Below, piece after piece: positions 55,881-64,000 of a stretch of 64,000 nt of DNA. Each line of letters starts with the position of its first letter. The first letter of the stretch is position 1. The notes beneath the pieces were generated by a model. The model ran no database searches, was not told the origin of the DNA, and worked only from the letters and a program-made list of their open reading frames with translations. Source of the stretch: Desertivirga xinjiangensis. GTDB taxonomy: Bacteria > Bacteroidota > Bacteroidia > Sphingobacteriales > Sphingobacteriaceae. The stretch covers positions 248,001 through 312,000 of the forward strand of contig NZ_JAFMZP010000004.1 of NCBI RefSeq assembly GCF_024436435.1. Reading direction: 5' to 3'. Both the position numbers and the translations under genes were made by a program.

Positions 55881-56801
55881 TTGCAGGAATCCGTAATCTT
55901 AAAAAACAAAAGCTCTATAGCACATCTTTGGACGTTGCTCAGAAGATCATTTAGTGAACTGAAAAAGAACGACCCTCTGCGAATGGCAGGTGCTACATCC
56001 TTTTTCACAACGTTTGCTATAACCCCAATTCTGCTGATCTTTATACAGCTCTTAAGTACCTTTCTGCGCCCCGAGAAATTTAGCGCCAGGTTAATTGGAA
56101 AACTAAGTATTATGATGGGGCAGGATAGCGCCCAGCAGATACAAGCTACCATTAGAAATATCAGGGGTATTACACACGATGGTTATGCCACTGTAATAGA
56201 GTTTATTTTTCTTTGCTTTGTTGCAACCACTTTGTTCATGGTGATGGAAAACTCCCTGGATCAGATATGGAGAATAAAAATAAAACCGGATGCGGGCTTT
56301 CTCTTTAGTTTAAGAAGACGGTTCAGGTCGTTTTGCATTATTTTGCTGGCCGGTATTCTGTTTGTTGTAGGATTGATCACAGAGGGAGCCCAGGCGTTTA
56401 TTGGCAATTATATTGACTACATATTTCCGGACAGCGGTTTTGTATTAAATAACATTTTGAATGAAGCGATCTTTATGTTGATTGCCTCTATATGGTTTAC
56501 TATTGTTTTCCGATTTTTGACGGATGGTCGTCCGGAGTGGATTGTGGCCGTTTCGGGTGGAGTTCTCACCGCAATATTATTTACGCTTGGTAAACTTGTT
56601 GTACACTGGGGGCTGTCACAAAGTAATATCGGAACTATATATGGTGCTTCCGGGTCGATTGTGCTTATCATGCTGTTTGTATTTTATTCTGCTTTCATGT
56701 TTTATTTCGGTGGATGTTTTGTAAAAGTTTTAAGTGAAGATCTGGATCAGCCGATCCGCCTGGTAAAAGGGGCACACCGGTACGAGATTATGGATGTTTA
56801 G
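55881..56801 (+). CDS. YihY/virulence factor BrkB family membrane protein
   Basis: The 306-residue product has six or so membrane segments and the family signatures MAGATSFFTTFAITPILLIF and IGTIYGASGSIVLIMLFVFYSAFMFYFGGCFVKVL. The molecular role of the family is not settled; it is not an RNase despite older names. A stop codon (TAG 55878-55880) directly precedes the TTG at 55881, and the first in-frame ATG falls inside the conserved domain, so a TTG or another non-ATG start is likely; which one is uncertain. Confidence 0.85.
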   Translation: MQESVILKNKSSIAHLWTLLRRSFSELKKNDPLRMAGATSFFTTFAITPILLIFIQLLSTFLRPEKFSARLIGKLSIMMGQDSAQQIQATIRNIRGITHDGYATVIEFIFLCFVATTLFMVMENSLDQIWRIKIKPDAGFLFSLRRRFRSFCIILLAGILFVVGLITEGAQAFIGNYIDYIFPDSGFVLNNILNEAIFMLIASIWFTIVFRFLTDGRPEWIVAVSGGVLTAILFTLGKLVVHWGLSQSNIGTIYGASGSIVLIMLFVFYSAFMFYFGGCFVKVLSEDLDQPIRLVKGAHRYEIMDV

Positions 56802-56835
56802 AACTTGTAATCCAAACAGAATCCTTATTTTCGCA

Positions 56836-57765
56836 ATGGTGCAGAACGATAAAAAGACAAAACGATACCATGCTGTAGTGTTGCTGATCATTGTTGCGCT
56901 GGCCGCCTGTAAAAGTAAGGGCGCCCAGGAAGCGATACGCAGACCGTCTTTTAAAGCAGCAATCGGGACACAATATACGGAAGTCCGCCGCGAGTTTGAT
57001 AATGGAATAAGTTTCAGTGAATACGGGTTTCAGCAGGAACCAGAATGGATATTGCAGTTTCTTTCGGAAGATTCGGTGAAAATCTACAGTCCATTCGAAA
57101 AGAAATTTTTGCATTACCCCGTGTACTTTGATCATGATTCGGTTTTTAATATGGCCAGGGAGTGGGTTCGTTTAAAACACGTCAATCAGGATAGTCTCGT
57201 CTTTCAGTTATTACAGGTAGAAGATAAGGCAGTTTCGAAAGAAAGATCAAATGTGTACATGAGGTTTTATTCTGAGCCTTACTTAAAAAAGATCAGTGCT
57301 GATCCAAAGATCCTGCAAAAACCGAATAAGAAAGATACCCTTTATATAAAGTCGCTCATCGCTAAAGCCAACCGGAATCCCGATAATCCGGACAGCGCTT
57401 TTTCGGCAAGGACTCCCGCCGTCTTTAAAAGCACTACACCTGCTATTACCTTAAAAAGATCTCATGGAGCCGCCGATCCTTTGAATCCTAGTCCCGCAGA
57501 TGCTTATCTGAACCCGGAGTATTCTATTTTTATTGAAGGTGCCTATAAGGACTTTAATCATAGTTTTACCGTTTTGGTCGATCAAAATGGAAAAATACAC
57601 TTAGGCAGTTTCAACATCGATGAGGAGTTTCGTGAATCTAGAACACGGGTTTTAAAGGGAATTATTGATGTTTATTTACACAAGTATCTGGAAGTGACAC
57701 CTGGAAGTACCTTGGGAATGCAACATACCAGTGAAGTAATGATTTATCTTAAGGGTCGGAAATAG
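56836..57765 (+). CDS. Lipoprotein of unknown function
   Basis: The 309-residue product has a lipoprotein signal (VVLLIIVALAACKSK, lipid site about Cys24). The mature part is mixed: SFSEYGFQQEPEWILQFLSEDSVKIYSPFEKKFLHYPVYF, a middle region rich in Lys, Asp and Pro, and a beta-rich end with FIEGAYKDFNHSFTVLVDQNGKIHLG. I know no family. The frame is open from 56794, but ATG 56836 gives a normal signal and lies two bases after TATTTTCG, a near match to the -7 element. It lies 34 bases beyond the YihY gene and converges on the DUF4251 gene. Confidence 0.78.
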   Translation: MVQNDKKTKRYHAVVLLIIVALAACKSKGAQEAIRRPSFKAAIGTQYTEVRREFDNGISFSEYGFQQEPEWILQFLSEDSVKIYSPFEKKFLHYPVYFDHDSVFNMAREWVRLKHVNQDSLVFQLLQVEDKAVSKERSNVYMRFYSEPYLKKISADPKILQKPNKKDTLYIKSLIAKANRNPDNPDSAFSARTPAVFKSTTPAITLKRSHGAADPLNPSPADAYLNPEYSIFIEGAYKDFNHSFTVLVDQNGKIHLGSFNIDEEFRESRTRVLKGIIDVYLHKYLEVTPGSTLGMQHTSEVMIYLKGRK

Positions 57766-57784
57766 CTATCTTAACATCGCTGTT

Positions 57785-58297
57785 TTAATCAGCTGCAGCA
57801 ATATATCCGGTGTATGTTATCGCATCGCGGTTGTTGGCGGTTACTTGTAAAGTGGCATATCCAAGTTCAGAAACTGCTAAGTTAAATTGCCGGGCATATT
57901 GTGCGCGGTTTTTTGGGATGATCGTAATATTTTTCATCCCCTTTTTCTTCTTCTCAACCTTATATTCGAAATCCTCAGTTGTAAAGATCAGCCCTGATTC
58001 TGTTGGATTCATAGGGGCTGTAAACGCTCTGCCATAATAGGGCAGATAACTGTTAAGGGTGTCTTTTTTTATTTCAAGTTCATAGTCGCTGGTGATATTT
58101 ATAGAGCCACCCCTCATTGGTTGTACAGTTTGGACTTTAAAAGCAAATCTTTTTGCATCGATCAGTTTTTGAACTTCCTGGATCTTTTCTTTCTGACGAG
58201 CGGCTTTTTTGCTTTGCGCATGGAGCTCTCCGATATTAAAAATTAACAAAATTGCTAAAGCAACAACTTTTTGAAGGGTCGAAATAACTGGTTTCAT
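57785..58297 (-). CDS. DUF4251 domain exported protein
   Basis: The 170-residue product has a signal peptide (about residues 1-27) and a coiled, basic linker (SKKAARQKEKIQEVQKLIDAKRF). The DUF4251 core follows: FKVQTVQPMRGGSINITSDYELEIKKD, YLPYYGRAF and PMNPTESGLIFTTEDFEYKV. DUF4251 is a Bacteroidota-restricted periplasmic domain without a known role. It is transcribed alone, convergent with the lipoprotein gene 19 bases away. Confidence 0.88.
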   Translation of the reverse strand: MKPVISTLQKVVALAILLIFNIGELHAQSKKAARQKEKIQEVQKLIDAKRFAFKVQTVQPMRGGSINITSDYELEIKKDTLNSYLPYYGRAFTAPMNPTESGLIFTTEDFEYKVEKKKKGMKNITIIPKNRAQYARQFNLAVSELGYATLQVTANNRDAITYTGYIAAAD

Positions 58298-58726
58298 AGC
58301 TATTATTTTTACTACTTAGAGTATAACGGATTAAGGCCTTAACTGTTGTGTTTTTTGGATTGGCTTATTAGTCAAAAACATTTAGATGTGAAATTTTCTG
58401 CAAAATCTTCTTAAAAACGGGTGTTGCATGAAAAGATTTTTTTGCACCGTATTTTCGAATGGCAACGAATAGTATATCGTTCTTGTAGGTTATTTGTTAA
58501 TATAGTAAGTTGTGGTTGGTTTCATTGCTGCTTTTGCAGTAAATTCTTTAGTTTGTTATAAAAAAAATCCCCGCAGGGCAATGCGGGGATAACAGGTTTA
58601 TAGCTGGAAAGCTCAAGCTTCGTGTAAATATCGTTTTCTTAAGTTAATGATTGTTTTTCAATATTCAAATAAAAAAATGGATCTTTTTAAAAGGGCGGTT
58701 CAGTGCTTAATGGAATAAAAATTGCC
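58298..58726. other. AT-rich intergenic region with one minus-strand terminator
   Basis: This 429-bp region separates the DUF4251 promoter from the end of the YrdC-family gene. The terminator at 58560-58590 stands 136 bases beyond the only upstream minus-strand gene. No ORF of note and no exact promoter match lies between them. A long 3' untranslated region or a small RNA are both possible. Confidence 0.5.
58560..58590 (-). terminator. Rho-independent terminator
   Basis: Minus-strand arms ATCCCCGCA/TGCGGGGAT (58590-58582 and 58575-58567) pair perfectly with a 6-base loop and are followed by eight Ts. Confidence 0.9.
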
Positions 58727-59347
58727 TTATAAGAACTCCTGTAAGTCGCCTTTTCCCTGTCTTATAATATTAAAGTCGCCCGAGGTGCAATCAACCACAG
58801 TTGAGGGAAGGTTGCCTCCATAGCCGCCGTCGATCACAATGTCGACTCTGTCGCGGTATTTTTCATAAATCAATTCAGGGTCGGTGGAATATTCAATTAT
58901 TTCATCTTCATCATGTATGGAAGTCGAAATGATCGGATTTCCCAGATGGCGCACAATCTCCCTTGCTATGTCATTATCGGGCACACGAATCCCAACCGTT
59001 TTCTTATTTGAGCTAAGTAACCGTGGCACTTTGCTGGTGGCCTCCATGATAAACGTAAATGGTCCTGGAAGTGCTTTTTTCAATAGTCGAAATAGCGAGG
59101 TATCTATTGGCTTCACAAAGTCGGAGATATGGCTCAAATCGTAGCATATGAATGAAAAATTCGATTTCTCAGGTTTGATTCCTCTAATCTGACAGATCTT
59201 TTCGATGGCGCGCTGATTAGTGATGTCACATCCAAGGCCATAGATAGTATCTGTAGGATAAATGATAATGCCACCTTTCTTTAGCACCTCAACCACCTGC
59301 TGCAGTGCTTTTTCACTGGGGTTTTTCTCGTAAATCTTTAAAAGCAT
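58727..59347 (-). CDS. YrdC/Sua5/YciO family protein
   Basis: The 206-residue protein has the YrdC fold: GIIIYPTDTIYGLGCD near residue 26, IKPEKSNFSFICYDLS, PGPFTFIMEAT and KKTVGIRVPDN. TsaC/Sua5 members make threonylcarbamoyl-AMP for tRNA t6A. The KPEKSNFSF block and the lack of the Sua5 C-terminal domain point to the YciO branch, whose activity is less certain. It is followed by a long untranslated stretch before its terminator. Confidence 0.87.
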   Translation of the reverse strand: MLLKIYEKNPSEKALQQVVEVLKKGGIIIYPTDTIYGLGCDITNQRAIEKICQIRGIKPEKSNFSFICYDLSHISDFVKPIDTSLFRLLKKALPGPFTFIMEATSKVPRLLSSNKKTVGIRVPDNDIAREIVRHLGNPIISTSIHDEDEIIEYSTDPELIYEKYRDRVDIVIDGGYGGNLPSTVVDCTSGDFNIIRQGKGDLQEFL

Positions 59348-59379
59348 AATCTAAAAAATATAAAATGGTCTTAAATGTT

Positions 59380-60435
59380 TTAGCTTTCACTGAAATCGAT
59401 CACCACGTTCTCTGTTTCAGGAAAACCCGTGCAGGTGAGGACCCAGCCCTGCTGTAAATCAGTTTCAGTTAACACTTCGTTGATGCTCATATAGACTTTT
59501 CCAACTTTGCATTTAGCGGCACAATTTCCGCAAATACCTCCCTTGCAACTGTAGGGTGGATTGAGCCCCTGTCGCTGGGCGGCACTTAGGATGTCCTCTC
59601 CCGATCTAACTACTAGCTGAGTAGTTTGACCAGTAAGTGTAAGGAAAATTTGCCGTTCGGGAAAATGTCTGTTGACAGCCTGTCCGGCGCGCATAATCTC
59701 TGGCAAAAAGTTTTCCCTTCGGATATTTTCTTTTGGGAAGTGCATCAGCATTAAAACGAAGTTGAGCATTCGCATATATGCAAATGGACCACAGATTAAA
59801 AACAGGGCATCCTCTTTCTTGAATACAAGTAACCGCTCGATAAGTGGTTCAACATTCAGGTTACTGAGTCGTCCCCGTTCTTTTACTCTGTTGCCGGGAT
59901 CTGAAAAGAAGTTTAATAAAGTTAGGTTTTCGTATCGGTGGTCCAGGGTTTCAATCTCCTCGAGGAAAAGAGAGTTATCTTCATCTTTATTGCTGTAGAT
60001 AAGGTGAATGATACTTTGCGGTTCCGCATTTAGCAGATACTTTACCTGCGGGAGAATGGGTATTATTCCGCTTCCTGCGGCAAAACAAAAAATATCGCGT
60101 CTGTATGTTGACCCGGGCTCTACTGAAAATCGCCCGGCAGGGGGCAGGGAGTAAACAATGTCTCCAACTTTCCACGTTTGAAGAATAAGGCGGGAGATGG
60201 CTCCGTTTTCGACTTTTTTTACGGTTATTTTAACCGGCTCTCCCGGCAAGCTCAGAATTGAATAAGAACGCCGGATTTCATGGTTCTCTGTATGTATGAG
60301 AAACGTTAGAAATTGTCCTGGCTTGAATTCCATTTTTCCTTCGTTCAATAACTTTAATTCGTAAGTTCTGGCCGAAGGAGTCTCCTGCTTTATAGCGACG
60401 ATACTGAAATGAAGCCGGGAATTACTATCCATCAT
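59380..60435 (-). CDS. Ferredoxin reductase-like oxidoreductase with 2Fe-2S domain (PaaE-like)
   Basis: The 351-residue protein has an N-terminal FAD domain (RRSYSILSLPG), a NAD(P) domain (FAAGSGIIPILPQ, LICGPFAYMRML) and a C-terminal plant-type ferredoxin domain with CKGGICGNCAAKC and a later Cys (VLTCTGFP). The order matches PaaE and related electron-transfer reductases. No paaABCD genes are nearby, so the partner oxygenase or desaturase is unknown. Reading starts at the first of two adjacent Met codons. Confidence 0.9.
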   Translation of the reverse strand: MMDSNSRLHFSIVAIKQETPSARTYELKLLNEGKMEFKPGQFLTFLIHTENHEIRRSYSILSLPGEPVKITVKKVENGAISRLILQTWKVGDIVYSLPPAGRFSVEPGSTYRRDIFCFAAGSGIIPILPQVKYLLNAEPQSIIHLIYSNKDEDNSLFLEEIETLDHRYENLTLLNFFSDPGNRVKERGRLSNLNVEPLIERLLVFKKEDALFLICGPFAYMRMLNFVLMLMHFPKENIRRENFLPEIMRAGQAVNRHFPERQIFLTLTGQTTQLVVRSGEDILSAAQRQGLNPPYSCKGGICGNCAAKCKVGKVYMSINEVLTETDLQQGWVLTCTGFPETENVVIDFSES

Positions 60436-60488
60436 TGAAGAAACCGGGTCTAAAATACATTGTTCTTTTTGGAAAGGAAGAATTTTAT

Positions 60489-60743
60489 CTAATAGATCTG
60501 CTCATAGTTATGGTAAACAGGTTTGATCCTGGTGTTGACAAACACACCGGATGATCCTCCATTGAGCACCTCAGTCCGGTACTCGTTCCAGACGTTTAAG
60601 TCTACATTATAATAGTGATATGTTTTTCCTCCTGTATATGCGATTTCGAGAACTTGTTTGTGTTCCGCATAATCGACATGATTTGTTGTTCCTGAAGAAG
60701 GTGTAACGATCTTATTTCTGGTGTTCAGCAATCTGGTTTTCAT
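60489..60743 (-). CDS. KTSC domain protein
   Basis: The 84-residue protein has a KTSC-type domain: VDYAEHKQVLEIAYTGGKTYHYYNVDLNVWNEY then a terminal segment with GGSSGVFVNTRIKPVY. The domain name comes from a Lys-Thr-Ser-Cys pattern; here the Cys is absent. Function is not known. It is 53 bases upstream of the PaaE-like gene and divergent from lutA. Confidence 0.82.
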   Translation of the reverse strand: MKTRLLNTRNKIVTPSSGTTNHVDYAEHKQVLEIAYTGGKTYHYYNVDLNVWNEYRTEVLNGGSSGVFVNTRIKPVYHNYEQIY

Positions 60744-60854
60744 ATGGGTTTAAAGTCTGATATAGTAACAAGTTAGAGTCTGCTTATGTTGACGCCCAGC
60801 TTATTTCGTTTAGATATTTGACAATTTTGCACAATAAAAATTTTCATATACCTG

Positions 60855-60862
60855 TAAATTTG
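60855..60862 (+). promoter_or_regulatory. -7 element for lutABC
   Basis: TAAATTTG matches TANNTTTG and lies 21 bases before ATG 60884. A TTTTG at 60825-60829 is too far (25 bp) to be an ideal -33 partner. Confidence 0.5.
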
Positions 60863-60883
60863 CCTCTTCACAACATAAGATTT

Positions 60884-61621
60884 ATGAAAGTCGGTTTATT
60901 TGTACCCTGTTACGTAGACCAGTTTTATCCTCAGGCTGGTATAGCCACGCTTGAACTGCTGGAGAAGTTGGGAGTAGAAGTAGAATTTCCGGAGCGTCAG
61001 ACCTGCTGCGGTCAGCCGATGGCCAATTCGGGTTTTTCGCACTTAACAGGCGACTGTGATGAGCTTTTTACAGAAAGCTTTGCCGGGTATGACTATGTAG
61101 TAGCACCTTCAGGGAGTTGCGTGCTTCACCTGAAAGAGCATCTTCATTCAAAGAAGAACCCCTCAGCGGCAGAAGACCTGCGAGGCAGGATCTATGAGCT
61201 GGTAGAGTTCCTGACGGATATCCTGCAGATAAAAAGCCTGAAGGCGCGTTTTCCTCATAAGGTAGGTGTTCATCAGAGCTGCCATGGCTTAAGAGGACTG
61301 CACCTGTCGCAAATGAGCGAGCTGGTAGCGCCAGGTTTTTCCAAGCCTGAATACCTGCTGAACTTTGTAGAAGGCATTGAGCTGATCTCGCTTAACCGGA
61401 AAGACGAATGCTGCGGTTTTGGCGGGACTTTCTGCGTAGCCGAAGAAGCGGTGTCGTCCAAGATGGGTAAAGACCGGGTATCGGATCATGTTCAGAACGG
61501 GGCCGAATATATTACAGGAGCCGATCTTTCCTGCCTGATGCATATGGAAGGGATCCTGAAGCGTCAAAAGAGCGGGGTTAAGGTTTTGCATATCGCTGAA
61601 ATACTAAATGCCGGGGAGTAA
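60884..61621 (+). CDS. lutA: L-lactate oxidation iron-sulfur protein LutA/LldE
   Basis: LutA works with LutB and LutC to oxidise L-lactate to pyruvate. The 245-residue protein has KVGLFVPCYVDQFYPQ at its start and two cysteine-rich CCG boxes, QTCCGQP and DECCGFGG, for Fe-S binding. The frame is open from a TTG at 60818, but ATG 60884 gives the standard N-terminus. It lies six bases before the lutB ATG. The local GC content is clearly higher than in the preceding 10 kb. Confidence 0.93.
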   Translation: MKVGLFVPCYVDQFYPQAGIATLELLEKLGVEVEFPERQTCCGQPMANSGFSHLTGDCDELFTESFAGYDYVVAPSGSCVLHLKEHLHSKKNPSAAEDLRGRIYELVEFLTDILQIKSLKARFPHKVGVHQSCHGLRGLHLSQMSELVAPGFSKPEYLLNFVEGIELISLNRKDECCGFGGTFCVAEEAVSSKMGKDRVSDHVQNGAEYITGADLSCLMHMEGILKRQKSGVKVLHIAEILNAGE

Positions 61622-61627
61622 TTGAGT

Positions 61628-63019
61628 ATGGTTAAAGAAGAAACACAACATAAGGGTTTGACCGAACATTCGGGGCTGGCTGATATCTTCAACCGGGATG
61701 AGCAGCGGGTTAACTGGCACGACGAAACCTTGTGGTTTGTGCGCAGCAAACGCGATAAAGCAGCCCATAGCCTTCCCGAGTGGGAGCTGCTGAGGGAAAC
61801 AGCCTCACAGATAAAACATAATGTACTGTCTGACCTGGATACTTACCTGCAGCAGTTTGAGGAGCAGGCTCTGATCAACGGAGTTACGGTGCACTGGGCA
61901 GCCGATGCCAGGGAACATAACCAGATCGTTCATTCGATCTTAAAGAAGCATGAGATTAACAGGATGGTGAAAAGCAAATCCATGTTAACCGAAGAATGCC
62001 ACCTGAATGAATATTTAAAAGAACATGGGGTAGAGGTTATCGATACTGACTTAGGCGAGCGTATTGTGCAGCTGGCTGAAGAACCACCAAGTCATATTGT
62101 ACTGCCCTGTATCCATAAGAAGAAAGAAGAGATCGGGGAGTTGTTCCATACGCATTTGGGTACAGCTGCGGGTGAGTCTGATCCCCAGGTACTGACCGAG
62201 GCTGCCCGTCAGCACCTTCGCGAGTCTTTTTTAACGCGTCGCCTGGCGCTAACGGGTGTAAACTTCGCAGTAGCCGAAACGGGTGAGTTTGTGGTGTGTA
62301 CCAATGAGGGAAATGCGGATATGGGGTCCCACCTGGCGGATGTACATATCGCCAGTATGGGTATAGAGAAGATCATTCCGCGGAGGAAGGACCTGGGATT
62401 TTTCCTGCGCCTGCTGGCCAGGAGCGCTACCGGTCAGCCTATTACTACCTATTCAAGTCACTTCAGGAAACCAAGAGCGGGCCAGGAGATGCATATCATC
62501 CTGGTAGATAACGGCCGGACGGTTCAGCTGGGTCGTGAAGATTTTCGCAACTCGCTGAAATGCATCCGCTGCGGGGCCTGCATGAACACCTGTCCGGTTT
62601 ACCGGCGCAGCGGTGGGCATAGCTATCATAATGCTATAGCGGGCCCTATCGGATCGATCCTGGCTCCGAACCTGGATATGAAAGCTTATGCGGATCTTCC
62701 CTTTGCTTCGACCCTTTGCGGCTCCTGCAGCAATGTTTGCCCGGTGAAGATCGATATTCATGACCAGCTGTATAAATGGCGGCAGGTTCTGGTAAAAGAA
62801 GGGCATGTGAGTCCGGTTAAAGCCATGGGAATGAAAGCGATGGCCTTCACCTTTGCCATGCCGAGGTTCTTTGCTTTTGCAGGTAAAGCAGGCCGTGTGG
62901 TGATGAAATACCTGCCCTTTGTGGTAAGCAATAAGCTGAATCCCTGGTATAAGGAGCGGGAGATGCCTAAGCCACCGAAGGAATCGTTCAGGGAGTGGTA
63001 CAAGAGGGAGAGAAGATAG
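61628..63019 (+). CDS. lutB: L-lactate oxidation iron-sulfur protein LutB/LldF
   Basis: LutB is the membrane-associated electron-transfer subunit of the lactate system. The 463-residue protein has the family core FLTRRLALTGVNFAVAETGEFVVCTNEGN and two 4Fe-4S motifs, CIRCGACMNTCPVY and CGSCSNVCPVKI, near residues 315-370. A TTG at 61622 directly abuts lutA, but the ATG at 61628 gives the usual N-terminus. It is followed by an 82-bp gap with an inverted repeat before lutC. Confidence 0.93.
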   Translation: MVKEETQHKGLTEHSGLADIFNRDEQRVNWHDETLWFVRSKRDKAAHSLPEWELLRETASQIKHNVLSDLDTYLQQFEEQALINGVTVHWAADAREHNQIVHSILKKHEINRMVKSKSMLTEECHLNEYLKEHGVEVIDTDLGERIVQLAEEPPSHIVLPCIHKKKEEIGELFHTHLGTAAGESDPQVLTEAARQHLRESFLTRRLALTGVNFAVAETGEFVVCTNEGNADMGSHLADVHIASMGIEKIIPRRKDLGFFLRLLARSATGQPITTYSSHFRKPRAGQEMHIILVDNGRTVQLGREDFRNSLKCIRCGACMNTCPVYRRSGGHSYHNAIAGPIGSILAPNLDMKAYADLPFASTLCGSCSNVCPVKIDIHDQLYKWRQVLVKEGHVSPVKAMGMKAMAFTFAMPRFFAFAGKAGRVVMKYLPFVVSNKLNPWYKEREMPKPPKESFREWYKRERR

Positions 63020-63030
63020 GTTTTAAGTAG

Positions 63031-63079
63031 TAAGTTATAAATTATAGGTTCAGGATGCAGACTTACAGCATATAACTTA
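63031..63079. repeat. Inverted repeat between lutB and lutC
   Basis: TAAGTTATA (63031-63039) and TATAACTTA (63071-63079) are exact reverse complements, 31 bp apart, in an otherwise short operon gap. It may be a dispersed element or a site tuning lutC expression. No T tract follows. Confidence 0.5.
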
Positions 63080-63101
63080 CAACTTATATAATGTTTATAA
63101 A

Positions 63102-63683
63102 ATGAGTAGCCGAGAAAAAATATTAGCTGCGGTGAGAGCCAATAAGCCGGATCTGCAGCCTTTGCCTGATGTGATTATTCCGGTACGGGAGGAAGGATTG
63201 ATCGAAGAATACAGGCGGGTGGCCGAAGGAATAGGAGCTAAGGTGTATGAAGTAGGGGGGATTGCTGAAGTGAAGGAATTACTAGCCGCTTCGTTTGAGC
63301 CGTCTCAGCGGATAGTGAGTCCGCTGGAGGACTTTGCCGATATGGCCGAAGGGATTGAAGCGGGTATAGATCCGCATTCTTTTGCCGATGTGGAACTGGC
63401 TATTGTCAGGGCAGAAATAGGAGTTTCAGAAAACAGTGCCTTGTGGGTACCCGAAGGCAATGTCTCCCAGCGGGTAATTCCGTTTATCTGCCAGCACCTG
63501 GCAATTCTGATAAACCGGGAGCGGATCGTGCCAACGCTGCAGCAAGCCTACAGCCTGATCGGTGAAATTAACTATGGTTACGGGGTATTTATTGCCGGCC
63601 CTTCCAAAACTGCAGATATTGAACAGTCGCTGGTATTGGGAGCACATGGTCCCAGAAGTTTGCGGGTGTTTATTGTAGGATAA
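63102..63683 (+). CDS. lutC: L-lactate utilisation protein LutC
   Basis: LutC is the third component of the lactate-oxidising complex. The 193-residue protein has SSREKILAAVRANKP at its start, ADVELAIVRAEIGVSENSALWV, GNVSQRVIPFICQHLAILI and AGPSKTADIEQSLVLGAHGP, the family signature. The ATG at 63102 is clear. A FucP-type transporter gene begins 117 bases later. Confidence 0.93.
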   Translation: MSSREKILAAVRANKPDLQPLPDVIIPVREEGLIEEYRRVAEGIGAKVYEVGGIAEVKELLAASFEPSQRIVSPLEDFADMAEGIEAGIDPHSFADVELAIVRAEIGVSENSALWVPEGNVSQRVIPFICQHLAILINRERIVPTLQQAYSLIGEINYGYGVFIAGPSKTADIEQSLVLGAHGPRSLRVFIVG

Positions 63684-63800
63684 CTTGCGGGCGGGAGGGA
63701 TAATATTGTTTATTATTAGAGCAATTAAATAGAATTTTTGGCTCATTTTTTTCCCCAGTTTTGACTCCTATAACTAACTAAACAAAATTTCTAAGCGCAT

Positions 63801-64000
63801 ATGGATAAGCGAAACAAATATTTATTTCCTTTAATACTAATAACGGTGCTATTCTTTTTATGGGGCTTCGCACACAACTTAAATCCAATTCTTATACCCC
63901 ATCTAAAGAAGGCCTGCCAGTTAAATGATCTTGAATCATCGCTTATTGACTCAGCCTTTTTTATAGCTTATTTTTTAATGGCGCTTCCTGCCGGGTATTT
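63801..64000 (+). CDS. FucP-type MFS sugar permease, 5' part
   Basis: The visible 66 codons begin MDKRNKYLFPLILITVLFFL, then FAHNLNPILIPHLKKACQLND and FFIAYFLMALPAGY, which is the start of the L-fucose/sugar:proton symporter branch of the major facilitator family. Two membrane segments are present in the visible part. The gene runs off the window. Its place next to lutABC fits catabolism of L-fucose or L-rhamnose, which yields L-lactate. Confidence 0.85.
   Translation, partial: MDKRNKYLFPLILITVLFFLWGFAHNLNPILIPHLKKACQLNDLESSLIDSAFFIAYFLMALPAGY

Overview
The window is a gene-dense chromosomal segment from a member of the Bacteroidota, most like the Sphingobacteriaceae (Pedobacter/Mucilaginibacter type). 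The evidence is the sufBCDSE-sufT order, GldK and GldN homologues, DUF4369-thioredoxin and DUF4251 proteins, weak Shine-Dalgarno signals, and repeated matches to the Bacteroidota -7 promoter element TANNTTTG. No rRNA, tRNA, CRISPR array, transposase or phage module was seen.

Layout. 0-6 kb: a two-helix membrane peptide and a CrtI-type carotenoid desaturase, then an exported DUF1501/DUF1800 pair read leftward. Two tandem arrays here copy the ends of neighbouring genes. 6-11.5 kb: the complete suf operon for iron-sulfur cluster assembly. 11.8-13.1 kb: an O-acetylhomoserine sulfhydrylase, followed by a likely orphan small RNA. 13.6-18.9 kb: sugar-nucleotide and Kdo genes (manC, kdsD, kdsA) with recQ. 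19-23.7 kb: gatB, a TlpA-type lipoprotein, an orphan response regulator and an RluA-type pseudouridine synthase. 23.8-29.7 kb: an arginine module (decarboxylase, CtlX-type hydrolase, arginine deiminase, argS). 29.8-31.5 kb: bioD and bioF. 31.6-33.8 kb: two small secreted paralogues, then a LexA-like repressor divergent from a degenerate GIY-YIG protein. 33.8-39.5 kb: a peptidase/propeller/barrel gene broken by one in-frame amber codon, then a class A penicillin-binding protein.

39.6-44.3 kb: an omega-amidase/aminotransferase pair and a three-gene ABC importer. 45-50 kb: a coupled operon of outer-membrane barrel, helix-hairpin-helix plus barrel protein, and ComEC. 50-53 kb: a metallophosphoesterase and a phosphoglucomutase. 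53.3-55.7 kb: gldK directly followed by gldN, without gldL or gldM between them. 55.9-60.7 kb: YihY, an unknown lipoprotein, a DUF4251 protein, a YrdC-family protein, a PaaE-like reductase and a KTSC protein. 60.9-64 kb: lutABC for L-lactate oxidation and the start of a FucP-type sugar permease, in visibly more GC-rich DNA.

Most of the window is core metabolism. The items most worth a second look are the gldK-gldN pair, the comEC operon with its helix-hairpin-helix barrel protein, the amber codon inside an Omp85-type RGY motif, the promoter-terminator unit near 13.3 kb, and the two gene-end tandem arrays around the DUF1501 gene.
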